A DNA stretch of 64,000 nt from Didemnitutus sp047777955 (lineage in GTDB: Bacteria; Verrucomicrobiota; Verrucomicrobiia; Opitutales; Opitutaceae): contig NZ_CP180537.1 of assembly GCF_047777955.1 (NCBI RefSeq), positions 4,402,001 through 4,466,000 on the forward strand, written 5' to 3'. Below the pieces are notes generated by a model, which saw only the letters and a program-made list of their open reading frames with translations, made no database searches and had not been told where the DNA came from. A program made the translations under genes and the position numbers. The stretch's first letter is position 1; every line of letters begins with the position of its first letter. Shown piece after piece: positions 7,951-16,639 of the stretch.

Positions 7951-8817
7951 TCAGGCGCCGACCGGGTGCCAGGTGGTCTTGAACTCCACGAAGTCGCGGA
8001 TCGCGTAGAGGCTCTGCGCGTCGTCGGCGAGCCAGTTGATCGCCTCCTCGGCCTTCAGGAGTTTCGCGCGCTTCACGCTCTCGGCGGCGCCGAGCTGGAG
8101 CGTCTTGCGGTCCTCGGCGCCGACGACGCCGGCCACGGCACGCAGGTGCGTGTGCGTCGCCATCGTGGGCACGATCTCCTTGCGGAACCCGGTGAGGATG
8201 TTCACCACGCCGCCGGGCAGGTCGCTCGTGGCGAGCATCTCGCCGAGGACGATGGCGGGATACGGCACCTTTTCCGAGGCGAGCGCGACGACGGTGTTGC
8301 CGCTGACGATCGCGGGCACGATGAGCGAGAGCAGCGGCAGCAGCGGCGGCAGGTCGGGGGCGATGACGCCGACGACGCCCATCGGCTCGGTGACGGTGAA
8401 GTTGAAGTGCGGCGACGCCACCGGGTTCACGCTGCCGAGGACCTGCTCGTATTTGTCGGCCCAGCCGGCGTAGTAGATCAGGCGGTCGACCGCGGTGGTC
8501 ACGGCCGCGGCGACGAGGTCGGGCGGGCCGCCGAAGATCGTGTGCGCCTCGACCATCTCCGCGCGGCGCGCCTCGAGCATCTCGGCGAGGCGGTAGATGA
8601 TCTGCCCGCGGTTGTAGGGCGTGCGCTTCGCCCAGCCGGGACCGGCCTTGGCGGCGGCCTCGATGGCGTTGCGCAGGTCCTTGCGCGTGCACTGCGGAAT
8701 GTTGGCGAAGAAGGCGCCGGCGGCGTCCTTGATCGGGAAGACACGGGCGCTCTCGGAGCGGATGAACGCTCCTCCGACGTAGCACTTGGGCGTTTTGGTG
8801 ACGGGCAGACGGGTCAT
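7951..8817 (-). CDS. ALDH16 C-terminal-domain-like protein, non-catalytic
   Basis: A 288-residue aldehyde-dehydrogenase-fold protein holding the N-terminal helices and NAD-binding-like region only. YVGGAFIRSESAR, RKDLRNAIEAA, NRGQIIYRLAEML, YYAGWADKY, EPMGVVGVIAPD and PGGVVNILTG are clear ALDH segments. It then ends without the catalytic Cys, the ELGGK Glu or the oligomerisation domain. From family knowledge, this is the layout of the second, pseudo-enzyme domain of two-domain ALDH16 proteins. The full ALDH (506 residues) and this piece (288) together approach ALDH16 length. I infer a trans-acting partner subunit. A simply truncated ALDH is the alternative, but the clean ends and coupled neighbours argue against decay. 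Confidence 0.75.
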   Translation of the reverse strand: MTRLPVTKTPKCYVGGAFIRSESARVFPIKDAAGAFFANIPQCTRKDLRNAIEAAAKAGPGWAKRTPYNRGQIIYRLAEMLEARRAEMVEAHTIFGGPPDLVAAAVTTAVDRLIYYAGWADKYEQVLGSVNPVASPHFNFTVTEPMGVVGVIAPDLPPLLPLLSLIVPAIVSGNTVVALASEKVPYPAIVLGEMLATSDLPGGVVNILTGFRKEIVPTMATHTHLRAVAGVVGAEDRKTLQLGAAESVKRAKLLKAEEAINWLADDAQSLYAIRDFVEFKTTWHPVGA

Positions 8818-8830
8818 GGCGAAAAACGGG

Positions 8831-10192
8831 TCAGGAGTTGGCGGGCGCCTCGTCCTGGAGGTAGTTGACCTCCTTGTAGCGCAGGGCGATCGCGGCGAAG
8901 ATGAGCGAGGCGAGCACGGCGAAGCCGGCGAAGAAGTGGTAGTAGGCGGCGCCGTGGAGCTTCGAGGTGCCGTCGGGGTTCGCGATGAAGAACTGCACCA
9001 GCGCGGTGAAGAGATTGCCGGCGGAGATCGAGAGCAGGTAGAGCGCGTTGACCACGGCCTTCAGGTGCCGCGGCGACTGGGTGTAGGCGAACTCGAGGCA
9101 GGTGATCGAGGTCATGACCTCGCCGGCGGAGAGCAGCAGGTAGGCGGGCAGCTGCCACATCACGCTGATCTTGGCGCCGGCCGTCAGCTGCGACTCGATC
9201 CACGCGCTGATGAGGAACGACACGCCGATGGTGAAGATGCCGAGGCCGATCTTGCGCAGCGGCGTGAGCTTCCAGACGGTGTTGATCGCGGGGTAGAACG
9301 CGTATTGGAACGCCGGGATCAGCGCCAGGATCATGATGGCGTTGACCGCCTGCATCTGGGACGAGAGCAGCTCGAACTCCCAGCCGAAGAGATTGACGTG
9401 GCGCTGCATCTTCTCGGCCTGCAGCACCCACTCGCCGCCGCTCTGGTCCCAGAGCGACCAGAAGACCGCGACGAAAACGAAGAGGATCGCGAGTCGCCCG
9501 AGCGCGGTGAGGCTTTCGCGGTTGAAGGTCTCCTCGACGAACTTCTTCCCCTTCGGCGGCAGGTGCACGAACTTGTAGCGGCCGGACCAGAAGATGAACG
9601 TCGCGAGGAACATCAGCACCGCCGGCAGGCCGAACGCGGCCTTCGGGCCCCAGTTCTTGAGCAGGATCGGCGTGAGCGAGATGGAGAAGAACGAGCCGAA
9701 ATTGACCGCGAAGTAGAACCAGCCGAACGCGCGCGAGACGAGGTGCTGGTTGTCCTTGCCGAACTGGTCGCCGACGTTCGACGCCACGCACGGCTTGATG
9801 CCGCCGGCGCCGAGCGCGATCAGGCCGAGGCCCATGAAGAGGCCGAGCCGCGTGTCGTCGGCCGCGAGGAACACGCAGCCGAGGCAGTAGACGAGCGAGA
9901 TCCAGAACACCGTGCGATACTTGCCCCACCAGACGTCCGCGAGGAACGCGCCCATCATCGGGAAGAAGTAGTTCGAGGCGAGGAAGAGGTGATACCAGCC
10001 GTTGGCCTCGTTCTCGTTCATCGGCGCGACCTCGCCGGCGCGATTGCGCAGATACTGCGTCATGTAGATGACGAGCACGGCGCGCAGGCCGTAGAAGCAG
10101 AAGCGCTCCGCCGCCTCGTTGGCGACGATGAAGGGGATGCCGGGCGGCATCTTGTCGGTCTTGATCGGGGTGGTGCGGAACGATTCGGCCAT
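8831..10192 (-). CDS. POT/PTR2-family proton-dependent oligopeptide transporter
   Basis: A 453-residue MFS transporter of the POT family that imports di- and tripeptides with protons. The signature NEAAERFCFYG (E-x-x-E-R-F) lies in the first helix near residues 25-35, and the second POT signature appears in GAFLADVWWGKYRTVFW. About 12 to 14 hydrophobic helices are visible, with a long hydrophilic loop near residues 205-225. The ATG at 10192 has a C-rich leader. It sits between the two ALDH-type genes on the same strand, so co-transcription with the ALDH-like gene (13-base gap) is likely. Some POT members carry nitrate or other small solutes, so peptide specificity is an inference. Confidence 0.9.
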   Translation of the reverse strand: MAESFRTTPIKTDKMPPGIPFIVANEAAERFCFYGLRAVLVIYMTQYLRNRAGEVAPMNENEANGWYHLFLASNYFFPMMGAFLADVWWGKYRTVFWISLVYCLGCVFLAADDTRLGLFMGLGLIALGAGGIKPCVASNVGDQFGKDNQHLVSRAFGWFYFAVNFGSFFSISLTPILLKNWGPKAAFGLPAVLMFLATFIFWSGRYKFVHLPPKGKKFVEETFNRESLTALGRLAILFVFVAVFWSLWDQSGGEWVLQAEKMQRHVNLFGWEFELLSSQMQAVNAIMILALIPAFQYAFYPAINTVWKLTPLRKIGLGIFTIGVSFLISAWIESQLTAGAKISVMWQLPAYLLLSAGEVMTSITCLEFAYTQSPRHLKAVVNALYLLSISAGNLFTALVQFFIANPDGTSKLHGAAYYHFFAGFAVLASLIFAAIALRYKEVNYLQDEAPANS

Positions 10193-10203
10193 GGGAGGGG
10201 GAA

Positions 10204-10482
10204 CTAGCGGCGGAAGACGAAGGCGAGGATCAGGGCGAGAACGAGCAGGCTGGCGACGATGGACCAGACGCGGCTGGCGTGGCGACGCGCGGCGGGTTTC
10301 GGTCCGCGGCCGTCTCCGTCACGGAACGCCTCGTCCGGCAGATCGAGGCCGTCGTAGCGCGTGTCGTCCTCGTTCCAGCCCGAGCGCTCGTCCGCGCCGC
10401 ACTCCGGGCAGGCGCGGGCGCCGCGCGGCACAGTGGCACCGCAGACGGGGCAATTTTCGGGCGGGCGAACACGGGCGGACAT
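10204..10482 (-). CDS. Zinc-ribbon protein with C-terminal membrane anchor
   Basis: A 92-residue protein. Residues 9-28 form a zinc ribbon with two CPxCG knuckles (CPVCGATV and CPECGADE). A charged acidic linker follows, and the last 25 residues are one hydrophobic helix ending in FVFRR, so it is a tail-anchored membrane protein with the ribbon probably in the cytosol. The frame extends upstream to 10515, but that part lies inside a palindromic repeat, so ATG 10482 is preferred. It is 11 bases upstream of the POT gene. Function is unknown. Confidence 0.72.
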   Translation of the reverse strand: MSARVRPPENCPVCGATVPRGARACPECGADERSGWNEDDTRYDGLDLPDEAFRDGDGRGPKPAARRHASRVWSIVASLLVLALILAFVFRR

Positions 10483-10489
10483 CAATGGA

Positions 10490-10556
10490 TTTGAACCACC
10501 GAGACCCGGAGGCACGGAGCGTCCGTTGCCTTACCCCGGGACTCTGTGTCTCTATC
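10490..10556. repeat. Dispersed palindromic repeat, ACCAC-GAG-CACGGAG type
   Basis: Left arm at 10490-10519 contains TTGAACCACCGAGACCCGGA followed by GGCACGGAG. The right arm at 10541-10553 contains ACTCTGTGTCTCT. The arms are imperfect reverse complements. The element is a diverged relative of the copy at 12100-12178 and lies on the other side of the aldehyde dehydrogenase gene. Repeats of this kind are common between genes in Verrucomicrobiota and Planctomycetota. Confidence 0.65.
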
Positions 10557-10588
10557 GTTCATCAAGAATCAAGGCAGCGGTGCGGCGG

Positions 10589-12097
10589 TCAGATGAGCGT
10601 GCAGTAGTCGAGCAGGCCCTGGCGGCCGCCCTCGCGGCCGAAGCCGGACTCCTTGTAGCCGCCGAACGGCGAGGTCGGGTCGAACTTGTTGTAGGTGTTC
10701 GCCCAGACGACGCCGGCCTTCAGCTCGGTCGACATCTTGAGGATGCGCGAGCCCTTGTCGGTCCACACGCCGGCGCTGAGGCCGTAGGCGGTGTTGTTCG
10801 CCTTCTCGACGGCCTCGTCGAGCGTGCGGAAGGTGAGGATGCTCAGCACGGGGCCGAAGATCTCCTCGCGTGCGATGCGGTGGCTCATCGAAACGCCGGA
10901 GAAGACCGTCGGGCGGAAGAAGAAGCCCTTGGCCGGCAGCTTGCAGCTCGGCTGGAAGAGCTCCGCGCCCTCCTTCACGCCGCTCGCGACGAGGCGCTCG
11001 ATCTTCTTGAGCTGCTCGCGCGAGTTGATGGCGCCGATGTCGGTGTTCTTGTCGATCGGATCGCCGACGCGCAGCGTGCGGATGCGGGTCTTCAGCTTCG
11101 CCAGCACCTGCGCCGCGACGGGTTCGTGCACGAGCAGGCGCGAGCCGGCGCAGCAGACGTGGCCCTGGTTGAAGAAGATGCCGTTGACGATGCCCTCGAC
11201 GGCCTGGTCGAGCGGCGCGTCCTCGAAGACGATGTTCGCGGCCTTGCCGCCGAGCTCCAGCGTCATCTTTTTGTCCGTGCCCGCGAGCGAGCGCATGATG
11301 ATCTTGCCGACCTCGGTCGAGCCGGTGAACGCGACCTTCACCGCCGTCGGGTGGCCCATGATGGCGGCGCCGGTGTCCCCGAAGCCGGTGACGATGTTGA
11401 CCACGCCCGCGGGGAAGCCGGCGTCGGCGATGATCTCGGCGAACTTCAGCGCGGTGATCGAGGTGGTCTCGGCCGGCTTGATGACGATCGTGTTGCCCAT
11501 CGCGAGGGCGGGCGCGAGCTTCCACGCCAGCATGAGCAGCGGGAAGTTCCACGGGATGACCTGGCCGACCACGCCGAGCGGCGCGACCTTCCGGCCCGGC
11601 GCGACGTAGTCGAGCTTGTCGGCCCAGCCGGCGTGGTAGAAGAAGTGCGCGGCGGCCATCGGCACGTCGAAGTCGCGCGATTCCTTGATCGGCTTGCCGC
11701 CGTTGAGCGTCTCGGCGACGGCGAACTCGCGCGCGCGGTCCTGCAGCAGGCGGGCGAGGCGGTAGATGTATTTCGCGCGCTCCCGGCCCGGCAGCTTGCC
11801 CCAGGTCTCGAAGGCCTTCGCCGCCGCGGCGTAGGCGGCGTCGACGTCGGCCGCGCCGGCGTGCGGGATCTCGGCCAGCTTCTGTTCGTTGGCGGGATTG
11901 ATGGTCGCGAAATACTTGCCGCTCTTCGGGGCGACGAACTCGCCGCCGATGAACAGCTCGTAGCGCGGCTTGAGCTTCGGGTCGGCCGTCTCGGGCGACG
12001 GGTCGAATTCCCAGAGATCGCCGAAGATCAGCTCGGGCAGCGGGCGGCCTTGGGCGCGTTTTGTCGGACGTTTGGTGGCAGGAGCAGCGGTGGGCAT
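10589..12097 (-). CDS. Aldehyde dehydrogenase, catalytic (ALDH16 N-domain-like)
   Basis: A complete NAD(P)-dependent aldehyde dehydrogenase of 502 residues from ATG 12097 (a GTG four codons upstream is possible but sits at a repeat edge). Cofactor-domain landmarks are VIPWNFPLLMLAWK, KPAETTS and FTGSTEVGK. The catalytic base Glu is in LELGGKAAN and the nucleophile is Cys315 in NQGHVCCAGSR. The late EEIFGPVLS and PFGGYKESGFGREGG motifs are present. It lies just downstream of deoC on the same strand, which makes acetaldehyde from deoxyribose-5-phosphate cleavage the likely substrate. With the short ALDH-like protein at 7951 it resembles ALDH16 split into two polypeptides. Confidence 0.92.
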   Translation of the reverse strand: MPTAAPATKRPTKRAQGRPLPELIFGDLWEFDPSPETADPKLKPRYELFIGGEFVAPKSGKYFATINPANEQKLAEIPHAGAADVDAAYAAAAKAFETWGKLPGRERAKYIYRLARLLQDRAREFAVAETLNGGKPIKESRDFDVPMAAAHFFYHAGWADKLDYVAPGRKVAPLGVVGQVIPWNFPLLMLAWKLAPALAMGNTIVIKPAETTSITALKFAEIIADAGFPAGVVNIVTGFGDTGAAIMGHPTAVKVAFTGSTEVGKIIMRSLAGTDKKMTLELGGKAANIVFEDAPLDQAVEGIVNGIFFNQGHVCCAGSRLLVHEPVAAQVLAKLKTRIRTLRVGDPIDKNTDIGAINSREQLKKIERLVASGVKEGAELFQPSCKLPAKGFFFRPTVFSGVSMSHRIAREEIFGPVLSILTFRTLDEAVEKANNTAYGLSAGVWTDKGSRILKMSTELKAGVVWANTYNKFDPTSPFGGYKESGFGREGGRQGLLDYCTLI

Positions 12098-12099
12098 TT

Positions 12100-12178
12100 T
12101 TTGAACCACAGAGGCACAGAGATCACGGAATCATGCTCCGCAGTTTCTCTCTGTGTCCTCTGTGTCTCCGTGGTTAAA
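12100..12178. repeat. Dispersed palindromic repeat, ACCACAGAGGCACAGAG type
   Basis: Left arm 12100-12122 (TTTGAACCACAGAGGCACAG) pairs with right arm 12151-12178 (CTGTGTCCTCTGTGTCTCCG, then TGGTTAAA). Transcribed either way it folds into a long hairpin. It fills the whole gap between the ALDH start and the deoC stop. A diverged copy is at 10490-10556 and a half copy at 44254-44285. It may act as an mRNA stabiliser or partial terminator between deoC and the ALDH gene. Confidence 0.8.
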
Positions 12179-12191
12179 TTAGGGGGAAAAC

Positions 12192-13130
12192 TCAGTAGGA
12201 CTCGGCGGCTTCGCTGAAGTAATAGGGCGCCTGGTAGGCGCCGGTCTTCTCCTTCTCGAGCTGGCGGAGGAGGTCGTTGAGCAGCGAGGAGGCGCCGAAG
12301 CGGTAGCGGGTGTTGTTGAGCCAGGCGTCGCCGAGCGTCTCCTTCACCGCGATGAGGAAGGTCAGGGCCTGCTTGGCCGTGCGGATGCCGCCGGCGGGCT
12401 TCATCGCGATCGCGATGCCGGTGTCGAGGTAGTGGTCGCGGATGGCCTCGATCATCACCTGGTTGTTGCCCAGGGTGGCGTTGAGCGAGGTCTTGCCGGT
12501 GCTGGTCTTGATGAAATCGCCCGGCCGGATCGCGCGCATGGCGAGGAAGGAGGCGGCGCGGATGTTGTCGTAGGTCTCGAGCTCGCTGACCTCGAGGATG
12601 ACCTTGAGCGTGGCGTCGCCGCAGGCCTCGACGACCGCGGCGATCTCGTCCTGCACCTCCCGGAACTCGCCGGCAAGGAACGCCCCGCGGTTGATCACCA
12701 TGTCGATCTCGTCCGCGCCGTCGGCGATGGCCGCCTTCACCTCGGCCAGGCGCGTCGTCAACGGGGCCTGGCCGCTCGGGAACGCCGTGGCGACCGACGC
12801 GATGCGGACGCCGGAGTCCTCGCCCAGCGCGCGGCGGGCATGCTTCACCATCGACGGGTAGACGCAGACCGCGGCGACCGGCGGGCAATCGAGCCCCTCG
12901 TGCGGATTGAGCGCCTTCTGGCAGAGCGAGGCGACCTTGCCGGGCGTGTCCTTGCCCTCGAGCGTGGTGAGGTCGACCATCGAGGCGGCGAGCTTGAGGC
13001 CCTGGACCTTCGCGGCCTTCTTGATGCTGCGCGTGCCGTATTTGGCCACGCGCTCCTCGATCCCGACCTGATCCACCGTGCCGATTTCGTTGAACAACCG
13101 CCGGAACGCGGCATTCCCTGAGAGTGACAT
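12192..13130 (-). CDS. deoC: Deoxyribose-phosphate aldolase, long DERA type
   Basis: Cleaves 2-deoxyribose-5-phosphate to glyceraldehyde-3-phosphate and acetaldehyde in deoxynucleoside catabolism. The product is 312 residues. The Schiff-base Lys is in DFIKTSTGK and the second active-site Lys in KPAGGIRTAK. Other family marks are VCVYPSMV, ASVATAFPSGQ and ADEIDMVINRGAF. It is longer than the bacterial enzymes of 220-260 residues and resembles the eukaryotic DERA, including the N-terminal MVDLTTLEGKDT segment. The frame is open to 13190, but ATG 13130 (MSLSGNAA) is preferred because the extension enters the divergent gap. The downstream ALDH on the same strand can oxidise the acetaldehyde. Confidence 0.94.
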   Translation of the reverse strand: MSLSGNAAFRRLFNEIGTVDQVGIEERVAKYGTRSIKKAAKVQGLKLAASMVDLTTLEGKDTPGKVASLCQKALNPHEGLDCPPVAAVCVYPSMVKHARRALGEDSGVRIASVATAFPSGQAPLTTRLAEVKAAIADGADEIDMVINRGAFLAGEFREVQDEIAAVVEACGDATLKVILEVSELETYDNIRAASFLAMRAIRPGDFIKTSTGKTSLNATLGNNQVMIEAIRDHYLDTGIAIAMKPAGGIRTAKQALTFLIAVKETLGDAWLNNTRYRFGASSLLNDLLRQLEKEKTGAYQAPYYFSEAAESY

Positions 13131-13167
13131 GATGCGCGGACTATCCGGTGGTTCCCCTCTGAAAACA

Positions 13168-14099
13168 ATGGCAAAGTCATACGGCGCCACGGCGATTTGG
13201 CTCGCCTTGGCCGTGCTCGGACCGGCGGCCGAAACCGCGCCCGCTCCCCGGCCCTTCGCCGGCCCGGTCGAAGCCGCGACGCTCGCCGAACCTCAAAACC
13301 GCGAGGCCAGCGGCCTCGCCGCGTCGCACCGCACGCCGGGATTGCTCTGGGTGCACAACGACAGCGGCGGCGAGCCGGTCCTCTACGGCGTCGACGCCGC
13401 CACCGGCGACCGGCGCGCGCGGCTGCGCGTGCAGGGCGTCGTCAACCGCGACTGGGAGGACGTCGCGTCGTTCGAGCGCGACGGCCGGGCCTGGCTCGTC
13501 GTCGGCGACATCGGCGACAACCAGGGCCGCCGGCCCTTCATCTCGCTCCACGTGCTCGCGGAACCGGATCCCGCGGCGCTGAGGCCCGACGCGGACACCG
13601 AGGTCGCGCCCGCCTACACGCTGCGCGTCGTGTTCGAGGACCTCGCCCGCGACTGCGAGTCGCTGGCCGTCGACGCCCGCGAGGGCGCCGTCTACCTGCT
13701 CTCGAAGCGCGAGCCCGTGCCGCGGCTCTACCGCCTGCCGCTGGCGCCGAGCGCGGAGCTCGTCGTGGCCCGCCGCGTCGGCACCGTGCCCGGCCTGCCC
13801 CAGCCGGACCTGCTGCAGCGCCTCCTAAAGACCCCGACGGGGCGCTTCCGCGGCGAGCCGTGCGCGATGGACTTCGCGCCGGACGGCTCCGCCGCCGTCG
13901 TGCTCACCTACGGCGACACCCTGCTCTTCCCCGCGCCGCGACCGAGTCGTGGGCCGACGCCCTGGCGAAGACGCCCGTCGTGCTCGGCCCGCACGGCCTG
14001 CCGCAAGCCGAGGCGGCGTGCTTCAGCGCCGACGGCCGCGCGATCTTCGTCGCCTCCGAGGAGTCGCTCCGCCTCCTGCGCTATGACCGCACCCGCTGA
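13168..14099 (+). CDS. Secreted propeller-like protein (frameshifted as sequenced)
   Basis: About 310 residues when repaired. It starts with a signal-like segment ending near PAAETAPAP. The family core is recognisable: ASGLAAS, LLWVHNDSGGEP, DWEDVASF and VVGDIGDNQGRR, as in secreted proteins predicted to form a beta-propeller with esterase- or phytase-like ancestry. The reading frame breaks at the C4 run 13929-13932. One added C joins YGDTLLFP to RAATESWADALAK in the next frame, which then ends at 14099. The rest is uninterrupted, so a sequencing deletion is likelier than a pseudogene. It is divergent from deoC with only 37 bases between. Function unknown. Confidence 0.65.
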
Positions 14100-14145
14100 C
14101 GGCGCGGACTTGCGACCGCCGGCGGCGCGTGCATCGTTGCCGCGC

Positions 14146-14550
14146 ATGCCCGACGCCGCCCCGCCCGTCCCCGAAGCCAACGAGCCGCAAGGCGAGCTCG
14201 TCATCCGCACCATCGCGATGCCCGCCGACACCAACGCCAACGGCGACATCTTCGGCGGCTGGCTCATGTCGCAGATGGACCTCGGCGCCGCCATCGTCGC
14301 CAAGAACATCTCGCGCAGCCGCGTGACGACGGTCGCGGTCGACGGCATGGTTTTCCACAATCCCGTCTACGTCGGCGACATCGTGAACTGCCACGCCCGT
14401 CTCCTGAAGGTCGGCCGCACCTCCATGCGCATCGACATCCAAGCCTGGGTGCAGCGCGGCCAGGACGGCACGCTGCTCAAGGTCACCGAGGGCATCTTCA
14501 CCTACGTCGCCATCGACGACAAAGGCCGGCCGCACCCGGTTTACCGCTGA
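14146..14550 (+). CDS. Acyl-CoA thioesterase, YciA-like hotdog fold
   Basis: A 134-residue single-hotdog protein. The motif NANGDIFGGWLMSQMD contains the conserved Asn-Gly-Asp-x-phi-Gly-Gly of YciA/BACH-type acyl-CoA hydrolases, with the catalytic Asp. VTTVAVDGMVFHNPVYVGDIV follows as in the family. It hydrolyses acyl-CoA to free acid and CoA in the cytosol; chain-length preference is unknown. The stop overlaps the next start by ATGA at 14547-14552, implying coupled translation with the exported SnoaL-like gene. Confidence 0.88.
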   Translation: MPDAAPPVPEANEPQGELVIRTIAMPADTNANGDIFGGWLMSQMDLGAAIVAKNISRSRVTTVAVDGMVFHNPVYVGDIVNCHARLLKVGRTSMRIDIQAWVQRGQDGTLLKVTEGIFTYVAIDDKGRPHPVYR

Positions 14551-15026
14551 TGAAACTCGGCCCGCTCCTCCTCGCCGGCCTCGTCGCGCTCGTCGCCGCC
14601 GCCCCGGTTTTCGCCCAGCAGGCCACGCTCGCCGACGGCCTCAAGGCCGCGGTGCTCCGCGCCGACGAGACCCGTCTCTACGCCCTGCTCGCGGCCGACA
14701 TCGGGGCGCTCGACGACATGCTCGCGCCCGACTGCCTCTACGTGCACTCGAACGGCGCGGTGCAGACCAAGGCGCAGCTGCTCGGCGCGCTGCAGAGCGG
14801 GAGGTTCAAATACGCCGCGCTCCGCTACACCGCCGCCCCGCAGGTGCGCCTCTACGGCAGCGAGGCCGCCATCGTCACCGGCCCGATGCAGATCGAGGTG
14901 CGGCTGCCCGACGGGCAGACCTTGAAGCCCGCCCTCGTCGTCACCGCCGTCTACGCGATGCTCAACGACCGCTGGCAGCTCGTTTCCTACCAGTCGACCA
15001 ACGCGCCGGCCGCGGCCGCGAAGTGA
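14550..15026 (+). CDS. Exported SnoaL/DUF4440-like protein
   Basis: A 158-residue protein with a Sec signal peptide (MKLGPLLLAGLVALVAAAPVFA-QQ, cleavage after residue 22) and one NTF2-like cone fold of the DUF4440 type. Marks are the helix with EDTRLYALLAADIGALDDML-like spacing, the LYVHSNG strand and a final DRWQLVSYQST strand. Such periplasmic proteins are of unknown function; a few are isomerases or hydrolases. The start overlaps the thioesterase stop by one base. Confidence 0.8.
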   Translation: MKLGPLLLAGLVALVAAAPVFAQQATLADGLKAAVLRADETRLYALLAADIGALDDMLAPDCLYVHSNGAVQTKAQLLGALQSGRFKYAALRYTAAPQVRLYGSEAAIVTGPMQIEVRLPDGQTLKPALVVTAVYAMLNDRWQLVSYQSTNAPAAAAK

Positions 15027-15063
15027 CGGGCCCGAATCGCGCCGCGATTCCGTTTCCCAAGGC

Positions 15064-15588
15064 ATGAATCTCCTCGTCCTTTCCACGAGCCTCAATCCCG
15101 AGAGCTACAGCCGCCTGCTCGCGCGCGCCGCCCACGCGGAGCTCGCCGCCGCCGGGCACGACGCCACCCTGCTCGACCTGCGCGACCTGCCGCTGCCGCC
15201 CTGCGACGGCGCCGCGGCCTACCGGCACGAGAACACCGCGCGCGCCCGCGCCGCCGTCGCCGGCGCGCACGGCATCCTGGTCGCGACCCCGATCTACAAC
15301 TACGACGTCAACGCCGTGGTGAAGAACCTCGTCGAGCTCACCGGCAAGGCCTGGGAGAACAAGGTCGTCGGCTTCGCCTGCACCGCCGGCGGCGCGGCGA
15401 GCTACATGAGCGTGATGGCGTTCGCCAACAGCCTGATGCTCGACTTCCGCTGCACCATCGTGCCGCGCTTCGTCTACGCCACCGAGGCCGATTTCGCCGG
15501 CGAGACCATCGCCAACGCCGACATCGCGCGCCGCACCCAGGAGCTCGCCACCGCCCTCGCGCGCTACACCGCGGCGCTGAAGACCTGA
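15064..15588 (+). CDS. NADPH-dependent FMN reductase-like flavoprotein
   Basis: A 174-residue flavodoxin-fold oxidoreductase (FMN_red, PF03358). The phosphate-binding loop is STSLNPESYSR after the first strand. The second FMN loop is TPIYNYDVNAVVKNLVEL, and the third loop is TAGGAASYMSVMAF. It would reduce FMN, quinones or a related substrate with NAD(P)H in the cytosol. It starts 37 bases after the preceding gene, so it may share that transcript. The exact substrate cannot be read from the sequence. Confidence 0.88.
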   Translation: MNLLVLSTSLNPESYSRLLARAAHAELAAAGHDATLLDLRDLPLPPCDGAAAYRHENTARARAAVAGAHGILVATPIYNYDVNAVVKNLVELTGKAWENKVVGFACTAGGAASYMSVMAFANSLMLDFRCTIVPRFVYATEADFAGETIANADIARRTQELATALARYTAALKT

Positions 15589-15672
15589 GGCGCGGAACAG
15601 TTTCCGCCATAACCCGGGCCGAAGTGCTCCCGTCCGTTGACGGCGCGGTCCGATTGGCGCACCGTCCGCCCC

Positions 15673-16577
15673 TTGGCTCTCGCACCACCGCATCCCGAAG
15701 CCCGCCGCGGCGCCCTCGCCGCGGTCGGCGCGTTCACCGTCTGGGGCATCATCCCGGTCTACTGGAAGCTGCTCGTCGCCATCAGCCCGGTCGAGCTGAT
15801 CATGCACCGCGCGGTCTGGTCGCTGGTGTTCCTGCTCGGCGTGCTGCGCTGGCAGGGCCGGCTCGGGGCGGTGGGGGCGGCCTTCCGCTCGGCCCGCACT
15901 CTCGGCTTCAACCTCGCCACCGGCACGCTGCTCATGGGCAACTGGCTGACGTTCATCTGGGCGGTGAACCACGGGCACATCCTCGACTCCAGCCTCGGCT
16001 ACTTCCTCGTGCCGCTCTTCAACGTCGCCGCCGGCTTCCTCTTCTTCCACGAGCGCCTGCGACCGCTGCAATGGCTCGCCATCGCGCTCGCGGCCGGCGG
16101 CGTGGCCTGGCTGCTCTTCCGCGTCGACCACGTGCCGTGGGTCGCGCTCCTGATCGTCGCCACCTGGAGCGGCTACGGGCTGATCCGGAAAAATCCCCCA
16201 TGGGCGCGCTCGACGGCCTCACGGTCGAAACGCTGCTCTACCTGCCGCTCACCGCCGGCTACCTGATCTGGCTGGCGGCGCACGGCCGCGGCGCGCTCGG
16301 CCACGTCAGCGCGACCGACCACGTGCTCGTGCTCTGCTCCGGCTGGATCACGGCCATCCCGCTCGTCTGGTTCGCCTACGGCGCCGTCCGCCTCCGGCTC
16401 ACGACGCTCGGGCTGCTGCAATACATCGCCCCCTCGCTGGCGTTCCTCGTCGGCTGGCTCGTCTACGACGAGCCGTTCGACGCGCTGCGCGCCGTGTCCT
16501 TCGGCCTCATCTGGGGCGGCCTCGCCTGCTACTCGGCCGACAGCTTCTGGACCCAGCGCCAGGCGCTCGCGGGGTGA
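15673..16577 (+). CDS. rarD: EamA/RarD-family transporter (frameshifted as sequenced)
   Basis: A ten-helix drug/metabolite exporter of the RarD subgroup, about 301 residues when repaired. N-terminal marks are FTVWGIIPVYWKLL and HRAVWSLVFL, and ILDSSLGYFLVPLFNV is a RarD hallmark. The frame breaks at 16189-16199 (A5 then C5). One added A gives GLIRKKSPMGALDGLTVETL, the expected family junction, and the second half continues to 16577. No ATG begins the frame; the TTG at 15673 just before the first helix is the best start, with TTG 15637 as the alternative. RarD was first linked to chloramphenicol resistance; its natural substrate is unknown. Confidence 0.78.
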
Positions 16578-16639
16578 CACACGCGGCGCAACGCGCCTTG
16601 CGTGACCGCGGGCTTCGCGCGAGCGTCTGCAGCGCTGTC

